35,663 nt of DNA from JALONO01 sp038209965 (GCA_038209965.1 JBBQXF010000047.1:1-35663); one strand, 5' to 3'; positions 22,348-32,123 are shown, numbered from the stretch's first letter. Notes: generated by a model not told the origin, from the letters alone. Translations and numbers: made by a program.

Positions 22348-23355
22348 ATGCGCCAGTTATTCCTCCTTGTTTTGCTGTTGGTCTGCTTTTTTGCCGATTT
22401 GCTTTATGGATCCGCTCTCATTCCCGTGGGCGGGGTGATCGATGTCCTGCTGGGCCAATCCCCCGATCCAAATTGGGATACCATCATCTGGCAGTTCCGC
22501 TTACCCAAGGCCCTGACGGCAGTCTTGGCCGGGGCGGCCCTCGCGGTCAGCGGCCTGCAAATGCAAACTTTGTTCCGCAACCCACTGGCCGGGCCTTATG
22601 TACTGGGCATCACGGCTGGGGCAAGTTTGGGCGTGGCGGCCCTGGTGCTGGCCAGTGGGGCATTGGGCAGCGGTTTTGCGGCGGTTTTTCCAGCCGCTTG
22701 GCAAGGGTGGGTACTCATCGGGGCTTCCATTGCGGGCGCGGGCGCGGCCATGCTCTTGGTGCTGTTCTTTGCCGCCCGCCTGCGTGACAACCTGGCCCTG
22801 CTCATCGTGGGGATGATGTTGAGCAGTTGCATCGGTGCGCTGGTGAGCACCCTCCAATATTTCAGTTCCGAATCTGAATTGCAGCGCTATGTGATCTGGA
22901 CTTTCGGCTCCTTGGGTGGGCTCGATTGGCCAAAACTCCGCATTCTGATCATCATCTGCTCTCTTGGGCTGGGGTATGCTTTTTTGCTTTTCAAGCCCCT
23001 CAATGCGTGGGTATTGGGCGAGCAATATGCCCGTAGTTTGGGGGTGGCCGTGGGGCGGGCACGTTTTCAGGTCATTCTGTCAGCCAGTGTGCTGGCAGGC
23101 AGCGTGACGGCTTTCTGCGGCCCCATCGGATTTGTGGGCCTGGCCGTTCCCTACCTTGCCCGGGCGATTTACCGCACCGCCGACCACCGGGTGTTATTGC
23201 CCGCCTCGGCGTGGCTGGGGGCCATGGTGCTGTTGGTCTGTGATCTGCTGTGCCAAATCCCGGGCCAAGGCCAAGTTCTGCCCATCAATATCGTCACTTC
23301 ACTCATTGGTGCACCAACGGTAATTTGGTTGGTTGTTGCGCGGCGGCGCGGGTGA
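22348..23355 (+). CDS. FecCD family ABC transporter permease (iron/siderophore/B12)
   Basis: A 335-residue permease with about ten helices. Family hallmarks are WQFRLPKALTAVLAGAAL, SGLQMQTLFRNPLAGPYVLG with GITAGASLG, and the cytoplasmic loop FCGPIGFVGLAVPYLAR that contacts the ATPase. It forms the channel for ferric-siderophore, heme or cobalamin import. The usual FecE-type ATPase and binding protein are absent: the downstream neighbour is on the opposite strand and the upstream one is a rhomboid gene. The ABC ATPase at 33350 is of the LolD/MacB type and is not a partner. The partners must be elsewhere. ATG 22348 is the start. Confidence 0.9.
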   Translation: MRQLFLLVLLLVCFFADLLYGSALIPVGGVIDVLLGQSPDPNWDTIIWQFRLPKALTAVLAGAALAVSGLQMQTLFRNPLAGPYVLGITAGASLGVAALVLASGALGSGFAAVFPAAWQGWVLIGASIAGAGAAMLLVLFFAARLRDNLALLIVGMMLSSCIGALVSTLQYFSSESELQRYVIWTFGSLGGLDWPKLRILIIICSLGLGYAFLLFKPLNAWVLGEQYARSLGVAVGRARFQVILSASVLAGSVTAFCGPIGFVGLAVPYLARAIYRTADHRVLLPASAWLGAMVLLVCDLLCQIPGQGQVLPINIVTSLIGAPTVIWLVVARRRG

Positions 23356-23494
23356 GGTGGCATCGCCCCATTACCACGCAAGGCATTGAAGGTGGACCAG
23401 TGCTTTTCTGACATTTCTCTGCCACCAGCTTACTGTTGGGGCTTTGTCCTCCAAATCAGCCTTCCACCAATGTTGCTCGCCGATCTTGGCCAAG

Positions 23495-26400
23495 TCAATT
23501 CCAGTCTTCCGTCACTTTGGCCAGTTCAGCCTTGCGCTGCTCATATACGAGCCGGAATTTTTCGTATTCCAGCGGAGAAACGATTTCGGCCAACCGCGCG
23601 CAGTTGTCCTCGGCAAAGCTCAACAAGCGCACCTCTAAGCATTGCATGATGTACATTTCCAACAAGCGGGGGGGGAATTGGTGATAGTCATCGTACGGTT
23701 TGAGGGCATCCACCAGCACCTCGTAGCCTTTTTGGGCCTGCTTTTGCCGGTTATAGAAAACAGCCAATGCAATGGGAACGGCTTCGCGGTAAGGCAATTG
23801 TCGGATGGCGAGTTGGTACAGCCGCTCGGCTTCTTTGGCCCGGCCCTGCTGCTCGGCCACCACAGCGGCGTAAAACGGTTGGTAACCTTTTTGTGGCCGC
23901 GTGGGGGTAAATTCTTTCAACAAATTGGCGATTCCATCATAGCGCTTGAGCCGGTGCAACAGTTGCAAATCAACGAGCCGCAGGGCGTTTTGCACTTCCT
24001 TGGTGCTGCCCTCCAAGTTGACCCCGGTCATGGCATTGCGAATATTTTCGGCAATCGCCACATTGCCCAGATCCAGATAAAATTGCATCCGATCCACCAA
24101 AGTCATGATTTTCAAGTTGTTGTCGGTCACAGAATTGAACAGCGTGTTAAACTGTTCATCTGTCAAGCGGGGCTGGTTATAATGGGCCAAGCGGAACTTG
24201 TTGAAATCGTCCACCTTGGCCATGTCCAAGCGCGACAAACTGTCGGGGTGGAGAATCCGCAGCAAGTCATGGGCAATGGGCACCAGTTCGGGTTTGCCCA
24301 AGGCCAGCACCTTTTGCCAATGGGCAATGGCCTCCCCGCGCTCCGAGGGCAGTTCACTCAGGGCAATGGCTTGGTTTAACAGTGCTTCGGCATTGCCCTG
24401 GGCAAAGGCAAGCCCAAAGTAGCGGGCTGCTTCCCGGTATTGGCCGATCTCCATCAGCCAGACCCCAAAAGCATTGTTATAATAGGGATTTACCTCCGAG
24501 CCGAGGACTACCAATTTGCGCAACATCCAGAAAGCCTTGGTGTTTTCCCCCATTTCCCGGTATTTGAATGCTTTGGCCAGTTCCAGATACTCGGAAAAAT
24601 CGGCATTGGCCTTCACCTTATTGAACCGATCCAACTCAACAAAAATAGCGGTGTCACCACTGCCCACATCATTGAGCGCAAAATTGTAGAGATAGCACAA
24701 ATTGACCGTTTGTAGCACCGAATCGCGCAAGTAGGCTGGATTGAGCGGTTGGCCGAACTTTACTTTCTGTTTGTTGTAAAAAGCCAGTTCGTTGGCCCGG
24801 GTACCAATGGCCTCTTCGGGCTGGAACAAGGCTTGCAAGGAATCGGGGCTAAAATTGTTCAACTTCGCCACCACTGCGTAGAAATTGGCTTCGGCGGTTG
24901 ATCGGGTATTCAGTACTTGGCGCGATTCATTCAAATAATATACTGCCGAATCCAAAATATCGGTTTTTTGCGCATAGATCAACCCCAAATTATTGAGCAT
25001 TTCCCCATTTTTGGGAAACAATTTAATCCCTTCGTTGAGGATAAAAATGGCATCCAGCGTTTTGTCGTTTTGCAACAAAATTTCGCTCATGTTCAGGTAA
25101 TCGTGCGGAAGGGGCTTTTTGCGGGTAGCTTCCCGGAAATAGTAAAGTGCCATCGCTTCGTCACCCTGCATCCGGGCCAGCGATCCAAGGGCATAATTGG
25201 AGCGGTGGTTCTGAAAATCATACGTCACCGCCATTTTGTAGTATTGCTCGCTCAAAAAATTGTCGCCCTCGGCCCGGTGCAAATCCCCGACATAGTTGTA
25301 AAAACCCGCAAAAGCTTGGCGGTAGGGAAAGAAATCGGAACGGAAGAGCATAACGCTCGCTAACACCCCGGCCAGCAGATGGACCCACATATATTCAAAC
25401 TGGCCCGGCTTGTAAACAACTTTGTGGACGGCCTTGTTTTGGGCAATCAGCCGCTGGAAATTGACCAATACGTACATAAAAAAGACAAACCCAACGCCGA
25501 TATGACTAAAAAGAATGGCATCTTCCAACACTTCGCGCACGGGATCATTGGCCGAGGCAAAGGAATAGGCAATGAAAGCGGTGCTGATTATGCCCAATGC
25601 GGTATAGGCAATGGCCCCATAAGGCGCAAAAGGCAGGAAGCCAAATAGGGTTTCTTTTTTCCGAAATCCCCATACACCCAATGCAGCACTCACCCAATAA
25701 ACGATGAACGGATCAACATAGGCAATGCCCAAATCGATCCAACCGACCGCAAAAGCATAGGCATAAAACAAATTGAACAAATAAATGGCACTTACCACTA
25801 TAAAATGGTTCGATGTGTTGCGGGAAGCAGGGTTGGCCGAGTTGGTCAACATGAACAGAATGCCATTGATGATTTCGTGGGAATTCAGCACGATGAACAC
25901 CACCGTCAGGAGCAAGGGTACAATATAGGCGTAGGTGGACAAAAAGAAGGTGGTGTTTTTGATGCCCATGCCATATTGGAAGAGCAGGTAAGCAACCACG
26001 CCGGTGATGAGGGCAAAGATGCTGAACCGGGCCACGAACGAAACACGGCCATTGGTATCAAACGCCTGAAAATAATAGCTCAATGGCAAATAAGCCAGCA
26101 GGCAGCCAACGAGGAACACCTTGTCGGCCCGGCCAAAGACCTGCAACAGTTCGAATTGGAGCAGGGCCAGAAAAAGCATGAACATGGAGGCCACCACGGC
26201 GTACCAGATGCGCGGAAGGTAGGTCGCCACCGTGAGCAGGGCGAGCATACCCAGCACTACCAAACCAAAAAAAAGATAAGCCGCCGAAAAGTAGAGGCCA
26301 AGATCGGTCGCGCTAAACTTTTCAATGAGGAAATAACTGTCCGCGTCAAGGGTAAATTCAAACCCAAGGTGGTCAAAGGCATCCACTACCGAGCGGTAAG

Positions 26401-26575
26401 GTTGCAGTTCGCTGTCGGTTTGCCACCGGATGGCCGCCGAGTCGCCGATCACGAAACTAAAGGCCATCAGGCCCAAGGTCAGGCCAAATACCAGTAGGGA
26501 GATGAGATAAAAAATCTTTTCACTTGGCTTGACCGTAGGTTGGCGCCAAGAATTCCAAAAAGCAAGTAGTTTCAT
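23495..26575 (-). CDS. Large polytopic membrane protein with C-terminal TPR domain
   Basis: A 1026-residue protein. Roughly the first 420 residues contain about 10-12 hydrophobic helices, including conserved-looking polar segments such as NDPVREVLEDAILFSHIG and NKAVHKVVYKPGQFEY. The rest (from about 430) is a long array of tetratricopeptide-type helix pairs (for example GDNFLSEQYYKMAVTYDFQN, GEMLNNLGLIYAQKTDILDSA, AKEAERLYQLAIRQLPY), predicted outside the membrane. No catalytic motif was recognised. TPR arrays commonly scaffold protein complexes, so a surface-assembly or secretion scaffold is possible. ATG 26575 is the start (a TTG two codons earlier is ignored). It follows the propeller receptor gene by 127 bases on the same strand, so the two are probably co-transcribed. 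Confidence 0.75.
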   Translation of the reverse strand: MKLLAFWNSWRQPTVKPSEKIFYLISLLVFGLTLGLMAFSFVIGDSAAIRWQTDSELQPYRSVVDAFDHLGFEFTLDADSYFLIEKFSATDLGLYFSAAYLFFGLVVLGMLALLTVATYLPRIWYAVVASMFMLFLALLQFELLQVFGRADKVFLVGCLLAYLPLSYYFQAFDTNGRVSFVARFSIFALITGVVAYLLFQYGMGIKNTTFFLSTYAYIVPLLLTVVFIVLNSHEIINGILFMLTNSANPASRNTSNHFIVVSAIYLFNLFYAYAFAVGWIDLGIAYVDPFIVYWVSAALGVWGFRKKETLFGFLPFAPYGAIAYTALGIISTAFIAYSFASANDPVREVLEDAILFSHIGVGFVFFMYVLVNFQRLIAQNKAVHKVVYKPGQFEYMWVHLLAGVLASVMLFRSDFFPYRQAFAGFYNYVGDLHRAEGDNFLSEQYYKMAVTYDFQNHRSNYALGSLARMQGDEAMALYYFREATRKKPLPHDYLNMSEILLQNDKTLDAIFILNEGIKLFPKNGEMLNNLGLIYAQKTDILDSAVYYLNESRQVLNTRSTAEANFYAVVAKLNNFSPDSLQALFQPEEAIGTRANELAFYNKQKVKFGQPLNPAYLRDSVLQTVNLCYLYNFALNDVGSGDTAIFVELDRFNKVKANADFSEYLELAKAFKYREMGENTKAFWMLRKLVVLGSEVNPYYNNAFGVWLMEIGQYREAARYFGLAFAQGNAEALLNQAIALSELPSERGEAIAHWQKVLALGKPELVPIAHDLLRILHPDSLSRLDMAKVDDFNKFRLAHYNQPRLTDEQFNTLFNSVTDNNLKIMTLVDRMQFYLDLGNVAIAENIRNAMTGVNLEGSTKEVQNALRLVDLQLLHRLKRYDGIANLLKEFTPTRPQKGYQPFYAAVVAEQQGRAKEAERLYQLAIRQLPYREAVPIALAVFYNRQKQAQKGYEVLVDALKPYDDYHQFPPRLLEMYIMQCLEVRLLSFAEDNCARLAEIVSPLEYEKFRLVYEQRKAELAKVTEDWN

Positions 26576-26702
26576 TAGCAATGTGAGGATTTGCTACTAT
26601 CTAAACGCCCTATTTTTTGACAAAATGGGCAGTGTACCAAAAAATTATTTGAATTACTGGGCACCAGCAGTCAACTGGCAGATCTCGTGCCGCTATTGCC
26701 AA

Positions 26703-29078
26703 CTACCCTTCGGTAGTACTTTTTGCGATCAATTTTCTGTACCCAACCACCGCCCCGACCAGCAATGCCAGCGCAAACAGGGCATAAACCCATGCCCGCT
26801 CATACCACGGCGACTGGATTTGAACCGCAACCTGGGTGATGGGGGTCACGTGCCCGTAGCTGTCGCGGGCCCGCACCCGGAACACGTACACACCGGGGGG
26901 GAGCTGCTGGAACGCCGCCCAGGTTTCAGTCGTCCATTCGGACCACGGCTCGGCCGGCCCGCCCAATGCCCATTGGTACACCGCCGGGTCGGAGCCATTG
27001 AACAGCGGTGCCGCAAAATCAAACCGCAAACGAGCCAAACCTTGGCCCAAACTCAGCAGTTTGGCTGGGTCGGGATCATTGACCAAGAGTGAGTCTTTGC
27101 CCGCGACCCACACCCGCCGGACGATCGGGGCAGGCAGCAGGGCCGCGCTGTCCTTGCCGGTGGGAATGGCAAAGCGGTATAAACCAGCCAGATCACCAAA
27201 CCAAAGTTGAGCTTCGGCTTGGTTGAGGTGGCCGGGATCCAACAGTCCATCGGGGATCCTCGGTTGGTGGTGCAGCGTATACTGGCCATCTTCCCCAAGT
27301 ATGAGCAAGCCGGCCCGGCTGCGCCCCGCTTGATCGTAAAAAACGCGCAAATTGCCTTTGGGATCGGTCAGCCAAGCGGTCAACTGGGTTTGGCCAATCC
27401 CCGCAAAAGCAGGATCTGGCACCAAGTGCTGGTTTTCTGGATTGAACTTCAGCACCTGCGGCCCCGCAACCACCCGGATCTCGCCATCGATCAGGAACAA
27501 CCCGTTGTTGGCCAGTACGGACAGCCCTTGCGCTTTGCCCACCGCCATAATATCGGGTTTGAGGCTGAACTGATAGGTCTGTCCTTTGCCAAAAGTAAGG
27601 CGGAACACTCCTTGGTTAACGGTCGCGACCCAAAGATTGCCCGCTTTATCTTCTTTTAGTTGGTGAATTTCTTCGGTCAAATTCTCGATTTCACCTTCAT
27701 CAGTCCATTGGCCATTGGTACGGTACAAAGCCCGCAGGTTAAAGGCCGAACCGGCAAACACCCGGTTGCCATCCAGTCGGGAGCGCACCAAGCAGTGCAC
27801 ATTGGGGGGAACCATATCCTCGCTCAGTTGGCTCACTACCCCTTTGCGCAGTACTTTTACCCCGTCGAAACAACCGATCAGCAAATCGTCGTCCACCGGT
27901 AGCAAATCCCAGCATTCGGTTTTGCCCCCGCGCAACAGGCCAAACGCTGCGTCGTAAAACCGCTGGACAGCCGTAGCGTGGGTGAGTTCGCGGGGAACGG
28001 CTTTTTGCAGGCCAAAAGAGGTGGCCACGTACCAATCATCATTGAGCTTGGCTACGGCATTGACCGTGCCGCGCAGATTGTGCAGCGATTCGCTGAAACT
28101 GGTCAGTGGAGCAGCCACTTCCACCCGGCTGATGCCCCGGTAAGTGCCCACCCATAAACCGCCTTGGGCATCGGGCCACAGGGATAGGACAAAATCATCG
28201 ACCAACCCGTTCCGGCGATTGAGGATCTGGGCAATTTTGCCGTCTTCTTGCAAGATGACCACCCCAATGCCCAACAGGCCGAGGGCCAACCAGCGCTTGC
28301 CGCCGGGCGCGGGCAACCAAGTGGCCGCGTACACCCGAAAATCTTGCAATATGGCATCGGCCTGCGTGGGGTAGGATTTGGCCGAAGATTGATCCAATTG
28401 GTAAAGGCCCAGCCCCTGCACTGCCAGCAAGAAGCGGCCATTGTCCATTGGCAGGACTTGACTGATGAGCGAGGATCCCAAGGCACTGGTTCCGGGCATC
28501 AGGGCCAGTTTGTCGCCGGCGAGCCGCCATAAGCCGCTGCCGTTTTGTTGGACAAAGTACTCATTGCCCGCTGCGTAGCCAAAAGTGAAAAAGGATTCTG
28601 CCGCTATCGAGGCGATTTTTTTGCCGTCAAATAGATATAAGTAATTGTCTGACTGAAAAACAACCGAATTGCCGAGGCATTGTACCGTCCAGATTTCACC
28701 CAAGGGCTGGTGGTCGGCCGGGATCAGGTGGGCAAGGCTCACGTAACTGAGCGCTCCCGTGGAATCGGGGGCCAAGTACCCGAAAGTGGCCGTGCCACCG
28801 GCCCATACCCGGCCCTGTGGATCAGTGGCTACAGCCCGGATGGTGGCCCCGCCCGCACTGATCAACTGCCAGTGGGCGCCATCGTAGGTCAAAATGCCCT
28901 TGTCGTTGCCAAAATAGAGGATGCCCCGCCAATCTTGGGTCGTTGACCAATTGGCCAGCCCAGCCCGGTAATCGGCAGGCCGAAAATTGCGCATTGGGGG
29001 GCTGCCCCACATTCCGATGGTTTGCGCACAGGACCATTGACCAAGCAAGAGAAAATATACGGCAAGCAAAATACGCAT
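26703..29078 (-). CDS. Propeller/Y_Y_Y periplasmic receptor lacking an output domain
   Basis: A 791-residue protein: a signal peptide (MRILLAVYFLLLGQWSCAQ), a long series of two-component-regulator propeller blades (for example DWRGILYFGNDKGILTYDG, DPQGRVWAGG, DAQGGLWVGTYRGISRV, DKAGNLWVATVNQGVFRL), a Y_Y_Y domain (LARLRFDFAAPLF through YVFRVRARDSYGHV), one transmembrane helix (about 758-779) and a cytoplasmic tail of only about 12 residues. Such proteins normally continue into a histidine kinase, GGDEF or LuxR domain; here the gene stops just after the helix, and no kinase-like sequence was seen in the 127-base gap or other frames. It may sense a ligand and signal through a partner. A TTG-started extension is rejected in favour of ATG 29078. 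Confidence 0.82.
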   Translation of the reverse strand: MRILLAVYFLLLGQWSCAQTIGMWGSPPMRNFRPADYRAGLANWSTTQDWRGILYFGNDKGILTYDGAHWQLISAGGATIRAVATDPQGRVWAGGTATFGYLAPDSTGALSYVSLAHLIPADHQPLGEIWTVQCLGNSVVFQSDNYLYLFDGKKIASIAAESFFTFGYAAGNEYFVQQNGSGLWRLAGDKLALMPGTSALGSSLISQVLPMDNGRFLLAVQGLGLYQLDQSSAKSYPTQADAILQDFRVYAATWLPAPGGKRWLALGLLGIGVVILQEDGKIAQILNRRNGLVDDFVLSLWPDAQGGLWVGTYRGISRVEVAAPLTSFSESLHNLRGTVNAVAKLNDDWYVATSFGLQKAVPRELTHATAVQRFYDAAFGLLRGGKTECWDLLPVDDDLLIGCFDGVKVLRKGVVSQLSEDMVPPNVHCLVRSRLDGNRVFAGSAFNLRALYRTNGQWTDEGEIENLTEEIHQLKEDKAGNLWVATVNQGVFRLTFGKGQTYQFSLKPDIMAVGKAQGLSVLANNGLFLIDGEIRVVAGPQVLKFNPENQHLVPDPAFAGIGQTQLTAWLTDPKGNLRVFYDQAGRSRAGLLILGEDGQYTLHHQPRIPDGLLDPGHLNQAEAQLWFGDLAGLYRFAIPTGKDSAALLPAPIVRRVWVAGKDSLLVNDPDPAKLLSLGQGLARLRFDFAAPLFNGSDPAVYQWALGGPAEPWSEWTTETWAAFQQLPPGVYVFRVRARDSYGHVTPITQVAVQIQSPWYERAWVYALFALALLVGAVVGYRKLIAKSTTEG

Positions 29079-29410
29079 AGGTTGCCAGGGATTATTCCCC
29101 AAAATAAAGTCAAAAGTGGAACTAAACTAAGATTTGCACATTTTTTTGTGATTTACTTGCGCGTTTTCGGTGATTTATACGCTCGAAAAATTGATTTGCC
29201 GCCAATAGAAAAAAGAATCATTGACAATCCAACCAATTATGTAAGCCTGAAGAACCATTTCAATTTTCCTTTGCACTACCGGGGATCCATCGGCGAAAAC
29301 CACTTTTTGCCCTGATTACCAATGACTTGGGTAACGCGACCCAATTTATCAATCGAACAAAAAATCCCGTACCATTCACTGGCGCGGGATTTTTTGGTAG
29401 TCAAGTACAG
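29079..29410. other. 332-base intergenic region
   Basis: A+T-rich, with no supported gene. It holds the ppiD terminator (29359-29395) and must hold the promoter of the propeller receptor, for which no consensus TAnnTTTG element was found by eye. A plus-strand open frame covering 29022-29315 has no protein-like features. Confidence 0.5.
29359..29395 (-). terminator. Terminator of the ppiD-like gene
   Basis: The arms AAAAAATCCCG (29359-29369) and CGGGATTTTTT (29385-29395) are exact reverse complements around 15 bases, giving a U-tract on both strands. It begins 15 bases after the stop codon of the minus-strand gene. Confidence 0.8.
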
Positions 29411-31537
29411 TTAATAAAACTTGGCAATGTTGTCTTTGACGTCGGCCAATTTGCGCATGGCTTTCAACACCTTTTCTTCGATTTGGGCCTTGCGGCGCTC
29501 AGCGATCATTTTCTTTTGTGAGTTGTAGTCAGCCACTTCCGAAGCAGCATCGATATTGACCAACTCTAGGATAAATACTCCAGACTCATCCTTGAAAGGT
29601 TTGCTCTTTTCACCCTTGTTCATGGCGAAGGCATATCCAATGGCTGTTGGGGCATAGCCGGCAATGTTCAAGCCCGAAGCATTGATGTTCAAGTCGGCTT
29701 GGTCAACCAATTCCGCCTTGTCGCCGTAGCCTTTCTTGATTTCTTCCAAACTCCCCTTTTGCTTGGCCAACTGTCCCATGATCAGTTTGGCCTTTTGCTC
29801 TTTGCGGAAGGCCACCAGCACTTCTTCCCGCACGTCAGCCAACGTGGCTTCACCCTCTTCGGTGGATGGGTCGCGCAAAATGGCAACAATGTATTGGTCA
29901 TCCAGTTCAAATACGCGAGAAACATCCCCCATTTTAGCTTCATTGTAGGCCCAGCGCACTACTTCGCGCACTTTGCCACTGCTCAGGTTATTGATGTTCT
30001 TGGCCTCGCGAGGGATGGTCAGGGCCTGCAAGCTCACCATTTGGGCGGCTTGTACCCGGTCAATGTATTCCTTCACATTTTTGGCGGTGGCAAATGCCCC
30101 GGCAGCACTATAAGCTTGGGCGCGGGTTTCGTCGCTGACGGCAATGGCCCGGGCGATGGCCGAAATGTTGAAGCGTTTTTTGGTCTTGGCCCCCGTTATT
30201 TTGATGATGTGGTAGCCGAAATCAGTTTCAACCACATACGGGATCAAGCCTTCACGGGTAGCACCCATTACTGCTTTGGCAAATGGTTCCACCATGGTTT
30301 TTTCCCCAAACCAACCCAAGTCGCCACCTTGGTACTTATTGCTCTGGTCGGTGCTGTATTGGCTGGCCATCATGGCAAACTCGGCCCCAGCTTGCAACTC
30401 CCGCAGAATGCGCTCGGCATCAGCTTTGGATTTGCGCTTGAGCGAATCGGGAGCGCCCCTTTCTGAACTGAACAGGATGTGGCTGGCCTTGGCCGAATAA
30501 GTGGTGTCCTCGTTGGTGTCTACTACACGGTAAACGGCGTAAGCACCGCCCGTTTGGAAAGGCCCAAGCACCGTACCTGGTTTTAGGCTGTCGGTCAGCG
30601 GCAACAAAGCTGGGGGCAGTTCGCCCGGCTTAAAGTAGTTAACCGCGTTGGGCATGTCCGAATTGGCATCAGCAAACGCTTTGGCATCATCGGCCGATTG
30701 CAATTGGGATTTCAAATCGGTCAATTCTTTCACCAAGTTGGCGGTATCTTTGGCCGAAGCCCTCAGCGGGAACGCCACATACTCAATTGCCCGGTTTGCT
30801 TTGCGCTTGTATTTGCTCTTGTTCTGGGCAAAAAAGGCTTGCAGATCGCCATCAGCAGACTTTACCGCCGAATCGGGGATTGAATTATAAGGCACAAACA
30901 AATATCTAAGAGTGCGCTTGCTGTTCACTTCTTCGTGATATGCTTGGGCTTCTTGCTTGCTGGCATAATTGGACAGCGCGAGCAGGTTATTGTATTTCTT
31001 GCGCAGCCGGTTTTTCGCAATGTAGTTTTCCAAATAACGGAAATATTCTTGCTGTTGGGCGGGCAAGGTGGGCAATTGCTTGAGGAAGTTCACTATTTGG
31101 TTCCGATCCAGTTCCCCGGTCTTGGGATCGGTGAACTGCTGGGCAAAACTGGGATCGATGTTGTTGCCTTGGATCATATCCTCCAGTTCGTCTGGGGTCA
31201 CGCTAATGCCCAACTTCTCAAATTCCTGTTGGAAGGCCAATTTATAAATCAGTTCGTTGAGTGCAGTGTAGCGCACATATTCCATTTCTGATTCATTCGG
31301 TGAGCGGCCAAACTGGAGCAATTCCAGTTCGCGGGAGGTTGCCGTCACTTGATCAGCAAATTCACGGCCATCGATTGAGTTGCCATTGATTTCAGCCACG
31401 GGGTCGCGGTCGAAGAACTGGAGGATCGAGGAATTGGCCGAGAGCAAATCGCCCCCAATAATGAACAGCAGCATTGACAATGCAATGGCCCCGATCACCA
31501 GACCTGATAGATTCCTAATTCGTGTAATAATTGCCAT
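29411..31537 (-). CDS. Membrane-anchored peptidyl-prolyl isomerase/chaperone, PpiD-like
   Basis: A 708-residue protein: a short cytoplasmic N-terminus, one membrane helix (about 11-32), a SurA_N-type chaperone domain (about 45-200, VAEINGNSIDGREFADQV), one parvulin/PpiC domain (about 350-449, KASHILFSSERG, GGDLGWFGEKTMVEPF, ETDFGYHIIKITG) and a long helical C-terminal region. This is the PpiD layout: an inner-membrane foldase helping proteins that leave the Sec translocon. ATG 31537 is supported by a promoter at 31557-31588 that predicts a leader of only about 12-15 bases. It is monocistronic, judging by its terminator. Confidence 0.9.
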   Translation of the reverse strand: MAIITRIRNLSGLVIGAIALSMLLFIIGGDLLSANSSILQFFDRDPVAEINGNSIDGREFADQVTATSRELELLQFGRSPNESEMEYVRYTALNELIYKLAFQQEFEKLGISVTPDELEDMIQGNNIDPSFAQQFTDPKTGELDRNQIVNFLKQLPTLPAQQQEYFRYLENYIAKNRLRKKYNNLLALSNYASKQEAQAYHEEVNSKRTLRYLFVPYNSIPDSAVKSADGDLQAFFAQNKSKYKRKANRAIEYVAFPLRASAKDTANLVKELTDLKSQLQSADDAKAFADANSDMPNAVNYFKPGELPPALLPLTDSLKPGTVLGPFQTGGAYAVYRVVDTNEDTTYSAKASHILFSSERGAPDSLKRKSKADAERILRELQAGAEFAMMASQYSTDQSNKYQGGDLGWFGEKTMVEPFAKAVMGATREGLIPYVVETDFGYHIIKITGAKTKKRFNISAIARAIAVSDETRAQAYSAAGAFATAKNVKEYIDRVQAAQMVSLQALTIPREAKNINNLSSGKVREVVRWAYNEAKMGDVSRVFELDDQYIVAILRDPSTEEGEATLADVREEVLVAFRKEQKAKLIMGQLAKQKGSLEEIKKGYGDKAELVDQADLNINASGLNIAGYAPTAIGYAFAMNKGEKSKPFKDESGVFILELVNIDAASEVADYNSQKKMIAERRKAQIEEKVLKAMRKLADVKDNIAKFY

Positions 31538-31556
31538 CGTTTCAAAATTTGGAGTG

Positions 31557-31588
31557 CAAAAGTAGTGACTTGATGCACGTTAAACAAC
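31557..31588 (-). promoter_or_regulatory. Promoter of the ppiD-like gene
   Basis: On the minus strand GTTG (31585-31588), 20 bases, then TACTTTTG (31557-31564), an exact TAnnTTTG -7 element with a TTG -33 core. The predicted start of transcription (about 31549-31552) is 12-15 bases from the ATG. Confidence 0.6.
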
Positions 31589-31662
31589 CCCGATCAACAA
31601 ATTTTAACGTGCTGGGACCTTGAAAGACGAATTGTTTGGGCGAAAAACGTATAATTGCTGTG

Positions 31663-32094
31663 ATGGACGATATTATCCAAGGCCGGGACTTCTCCCCAGA
31701 ATTTGTTTTTCAGACTTCGCGCAGCGGGGGCGCGGGTGGCCAAAACGTGAACAAGGTCGAAACCAAAGTGGAACTGCGGTTTCCGGTGGTGCAATCGGCC
31801 CGCCTCACCGAGGCCGAAAAGGTCAGGTTGTTGGTCAAAGCCGCCAACCAGATCAACGCCGAGGGCTACTGGCTATTGACTTCCCAAACTGCCCGTACCC
31901 AACTGGGCAACCGGGAGGCAGTGGTCAAAAAGTTCTATCGGCTCTTGGCCCAATACCTGCGCCAACCCAAAGTGCGCAAGCCCACCCATGTGCCCCAAGC
32001 AGTCGTGCGCGCACGCTTAAAAACCAAAAAAGCAACGGCTGGGAAAAAAGCGGCCCGGGGCCGGATCCGTTTTTCGGAAGGTGACGAAGACTAG
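31663..32094 (+). CDS. arfB: Alternative ribosome-rescue factor ArfB (YaeJ/ICT1-like peptidyl-tRNA hydrolase)
   Basis: A 143-residue release-factor-like protein that frees ribosomes stalled on mRNAs without a stop codon. The catalytic GGQ is at 25-27 within SRSGGAGGQNVNKVETKVEL, and the codon-recognition domains of true release factors are missing. A strongly basic C-terminal tail (ARLKTKKATAGKKAARGRIR) is expected to enter the empty mRNA channel. ATG 31663 (MDDIIQGRDF) is preferred to a TTG nine codons upstream. It converges with rdgB 29 bases away and diverges from the ppiD-like gene. Confidence 0.93.
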   Translation: MDDIIQGRDFSPEFVFQTSRSGGAGGQNVNKVETKVELRFPVVQSARLTEAEKVRLLVKAANQINAEGYWLLTSQTARTQLGNREAVVKKFYRLLAQYLRQPKVRKPTHVPQAVVRARLKTKKATAGKKAARGRIRFSEGDED

Positions 32095-32123
32095 GAAAAC
32101 TCAACTCCGCATTGGTCGGCCCG

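Noticed and set aside
26607..26630. Hairpin between the propeller and TPR genes as a terminator
   Set aside because: The arms pair with one bulge but no U-tract follows on the minus strand, so it would not stop transcription into the TPR gene.
26703..26810. C-terminal membrane helix plus basic residues of the propeller protein as an exosortase sorting signal
   Set aside because: SPWYERAWVYALFAL is the ordinary junction between a Y_Y_Y domain and its transmembrane helix in kinase-linked receptors, so truncation is a simpler explanation.
29022..29315. Plus-strand open frame between the propeller and ppiD-like genes
   Set aside because: Its 5' part is antisense to the signal peptide of the propeller gene and the rest is unstructured A+T-rich sequence.
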